Source of the DNA: Rhynochetos jubatus
Taxonomy: Eukaryota; Chordata; Aves; Eurypygiformes; Rhynochetidae
NCBI GenBank assembly: GCA_027574665.1
Contig: CM050650.1
Location: 49,335,304-49,399,303, forward strand
Direction of reading: 5' to 3'
Length of the DNA stretch: 64,000 nucleotides
Shown: positions 62,101 through 64,000 of the stretch, piece after piece
Layout: each line of letters starts with the position of its first letter
Numbering within the stretch: position 1 is the first letter of the stretch
The notes under the pieces: generated by a model
Database searches by the model: none
Told to the model about the DNA's origin: nothing
The model's input: only the letters and a program-made list of their open reading frames with translations
Translations under genes and position numbers: made by a program

Positions 62101-64000
62101 CCCCTCTCTGCCTCAGGTGCTTATTAGCATTCTCCTCTTGTATGCTTGCTTGTTGAAATACAGAAGTGAGTGAAGGCATTGCAAGGGAGTGCAAGATGGT
62201 GTTGAAATGCTGCAGTGAGCCTTTTTGGAAAGATCCTGACTGGAGGAAAAAAAAAAAATAACAGATGTCGTATCTTATTGCATCTTTCAAAACAGAGGAG
62301 TTGTCAGTGCCCTGATTTATTTTAAAAGGGAGAAAATTACCTGAACTACAGAAATGTGCTGCTGACACAAGCTACCCTCAGAATAGACTAGCATGGGATG
62401 GGTTAATGAAAATGATGTTATTGGACAACTTACAGTACAGCCACTGACCTGAAAAATAAAATTAGGCAAGGAAGTACACGTGCAGGATGGAAGGGGAATA
62501 CAAGTGTCTTTGTATGTCTCGAAGAGAACAACTTCAAATATTATGTCCATGTGAGGGAATGGTGATGGGGAAACAGGACAGAACCAAAAACTCTTGATCT
62601 CTGGGAATGCTGGATATCAGTATTCCCTATGCTTGATCCATATCAATATCTGCAAAGCTTGTATTCTTTCTTATGGCATCTTTACCAAGATACTGTTCAG
62701 CGATGATGGATCATTCGCATACATTGTGTCTGGCTCTACTAAATGGTGAGTTGGGATACTAGGTGATAATATACATGTTTTAGCCCTGGAATTTGATATG
62801 CTAGTTTCATCTGGGTTTTTTGGCTACCAGGGATATTATCCATTGTCTGCTCTATGTGTCTCTTTGGTCATCTACCATGGGCTATCTGCATTAGCCAAAT
62901 CAATTTTCTGTATTGTTTGGCAGAAAATCAAGGTGGAATACTGCCAAATCTTTGTGGGACAAATAGTTGAAATCAGACAATGAAAAGATCTCTGCAGGAA
63001 TAGAGTTTAAAGGTAAAGTATTCCCTGCATTATATTGTATAATGTTAGCCTTCCTGTTTAATACCTTTTTCCTCTTTTTTTTTTTTAAATCTATGGTTTA
63101 TTTTGTTATTGATATGGTTGTTGAGGTCTGTGCTGTAGTTTGGCCTGTGAGGAGATAGACTGCTCCTGTGTCAAATCTTCTGAGCAGAGGCTCTAAAGGA
63201 AGTGGTTCTGATCCCAAACATGGTGCAGGTGTATCACACGTGTAGTCACGTACAGAGTCTTTATCAGTTTGTGTTTGTTTGCCTGTGAAATGGGCACAAT
63301 ATTACTTAAGAATTCTTTGGAAGTAAATGGCAACCATATCGCATATTAGTAAAAGGAGAGAAATTATGAGAGCCCTAAGAGCTATTATGGCAGTACTTTC
63401 ATAGGTTTGTAGCTATACTTCACTGTTGCACAAGTTTTCCTCGATCAGTCTCTGTCTTTTTTGGATTATGTCCTTCTTCGTTTATTTATAAGTATTTCTT
63501 TACCTCATCACCATTAATTAAATGGCAACTATCTGTAGCCAAGAATCAATTTATCCAGCAGCAATTTATCCTGACTAAAGCAGAAAAAAATTAAGAATGG
63601 AAGTTGTATTTCTAAGCACCAGATGATTTAGTTCCAGAGGTCTTGATCAAATTAAATGGAGGATCAAATTAAGTGCCAACTGGTGACTGAATTACACTGA
63701 AGACACTGTACTTAAAACAACTAGTTTACCCCATGCAAATGCTTATGAGGTGAAAGTGGGTAGTTACTCACAACTGTAACAGCTGTGTCCCATATTTTTG
63801 ACTCTTTCATCTGTGTCTCAGTCACTTAAGATGAAATATTGCTTCTCCAGGAGACATATTCAAACTGTGTGTTCCCCTAGTGCAGCAGTTCGGTGTCTTT
63901 CCAAGAAATGCCATACAAGTAATGCAGTCACTCTGATAGCTAACCATGAGGCAGTAACTTAAAACAAGCACAGCAGAACTGCCTGTGAACAGAGGCATGA
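59131..64000. other. Unique AT-rich DNA, no gene supported
   Basis: No gene or clear known repeat is seen up to the window edge. It includes a 23-T run at 61941-61963. A stretch around 63490-63590 with ATTAATTAAATGG and neighbouring AT cores has a conserved-element look but no proof. Confidence 0.5.
61941..61963. repeat. Poly-T run (23 T)
   Basis: A pure homopolymer followed by AG. No exon is supported downstream. Confidence 0.95.

Noticed and set aside
1-64000. CRISPR arrays, operons, tRNA or rRNA genes
   Set aside because: No regularly spaced repeats, no prokaryotic gene packing and no recognisable structural RNA. The window is vertebrate non-coding DNA.

Overview
The window reads as nuclear DNA of a bird, probably a neoavian. 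The evidence is CR1 LINE copies of several ages in both orientations, plus three long terminal repeats (LTRs) of an ERVL-like family that I know from neoavian genomes. The rest is AT-rich, has no CpG island, and carries typical vertebrate microsatellites and homopolymers. The species and the locus (intron or intergenic) cannot be named from this sequence. No protein-coding gene, tRNA, rRNA or known ncRNA could be supported. The open reading frames are short (187 codons at most) and look like chance or repeat-derived frames.

Layout. 1-5.5 kb: unique AT-rich DNA with a poly-T run and a short CR1 3' end. 5.5-5.95 kb: a 5'-truncated LTR. 7.6-7.8 kb: a (TAA)n microsatellite and an A/C-only tract. 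8.4-12.7 kb: an old, broken CR1 on the minus strand, recognisable from its endonuclease start (about 12.6 kb) through a reverse-transcriptase remnant (about 10.85 kb) to its 3' end (about 8.4 kb). It is interrupted by a younger CR1 (10.25-10.74 kb), a GC-richer block (11.1-11.7 kb) and an unexplained segment (8.6-9.3 kb). 16.6 kb: a faint old CR1 3' end. 17-29 kb: unique DNA with a few enhancer-like, motif-dense patches. 29.26-29.97 kb: a second LTR with an unusually long T-rich core.

30-43 kb: unique DNA with a pair of overlapping palindromes at 39.3 kb. 42.95-43.39 kb: a plus-strand CR1. 43.53-44.13 kb: a clean solo LTR with a perfect 5-bp target-site duplication. 44-57 kb: unique DNA with a 72-bp A/C-only tract and an exon-like segment (48315-48421) bounded by good splice signals. 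57.6-59.1 kb: a 1.5-kb minus-strand CR1 that keeps pieces of the reverse-transcriptase ORF and contains an expanded A-run. 59.1-64 kb: unique DNA with a 23-T run.

Nothing here forms an operon or pathway. The content is a record of retrotransposon insertions, nesting and decay. No new biological system is evident. The items most worth testing are the exon-like segment at 48.3 kb, the nested CR1 fossil, the hypervariable microsatellite core shared by the three LTRs, and the motif-dense patch at 23.0-23.2 kb.
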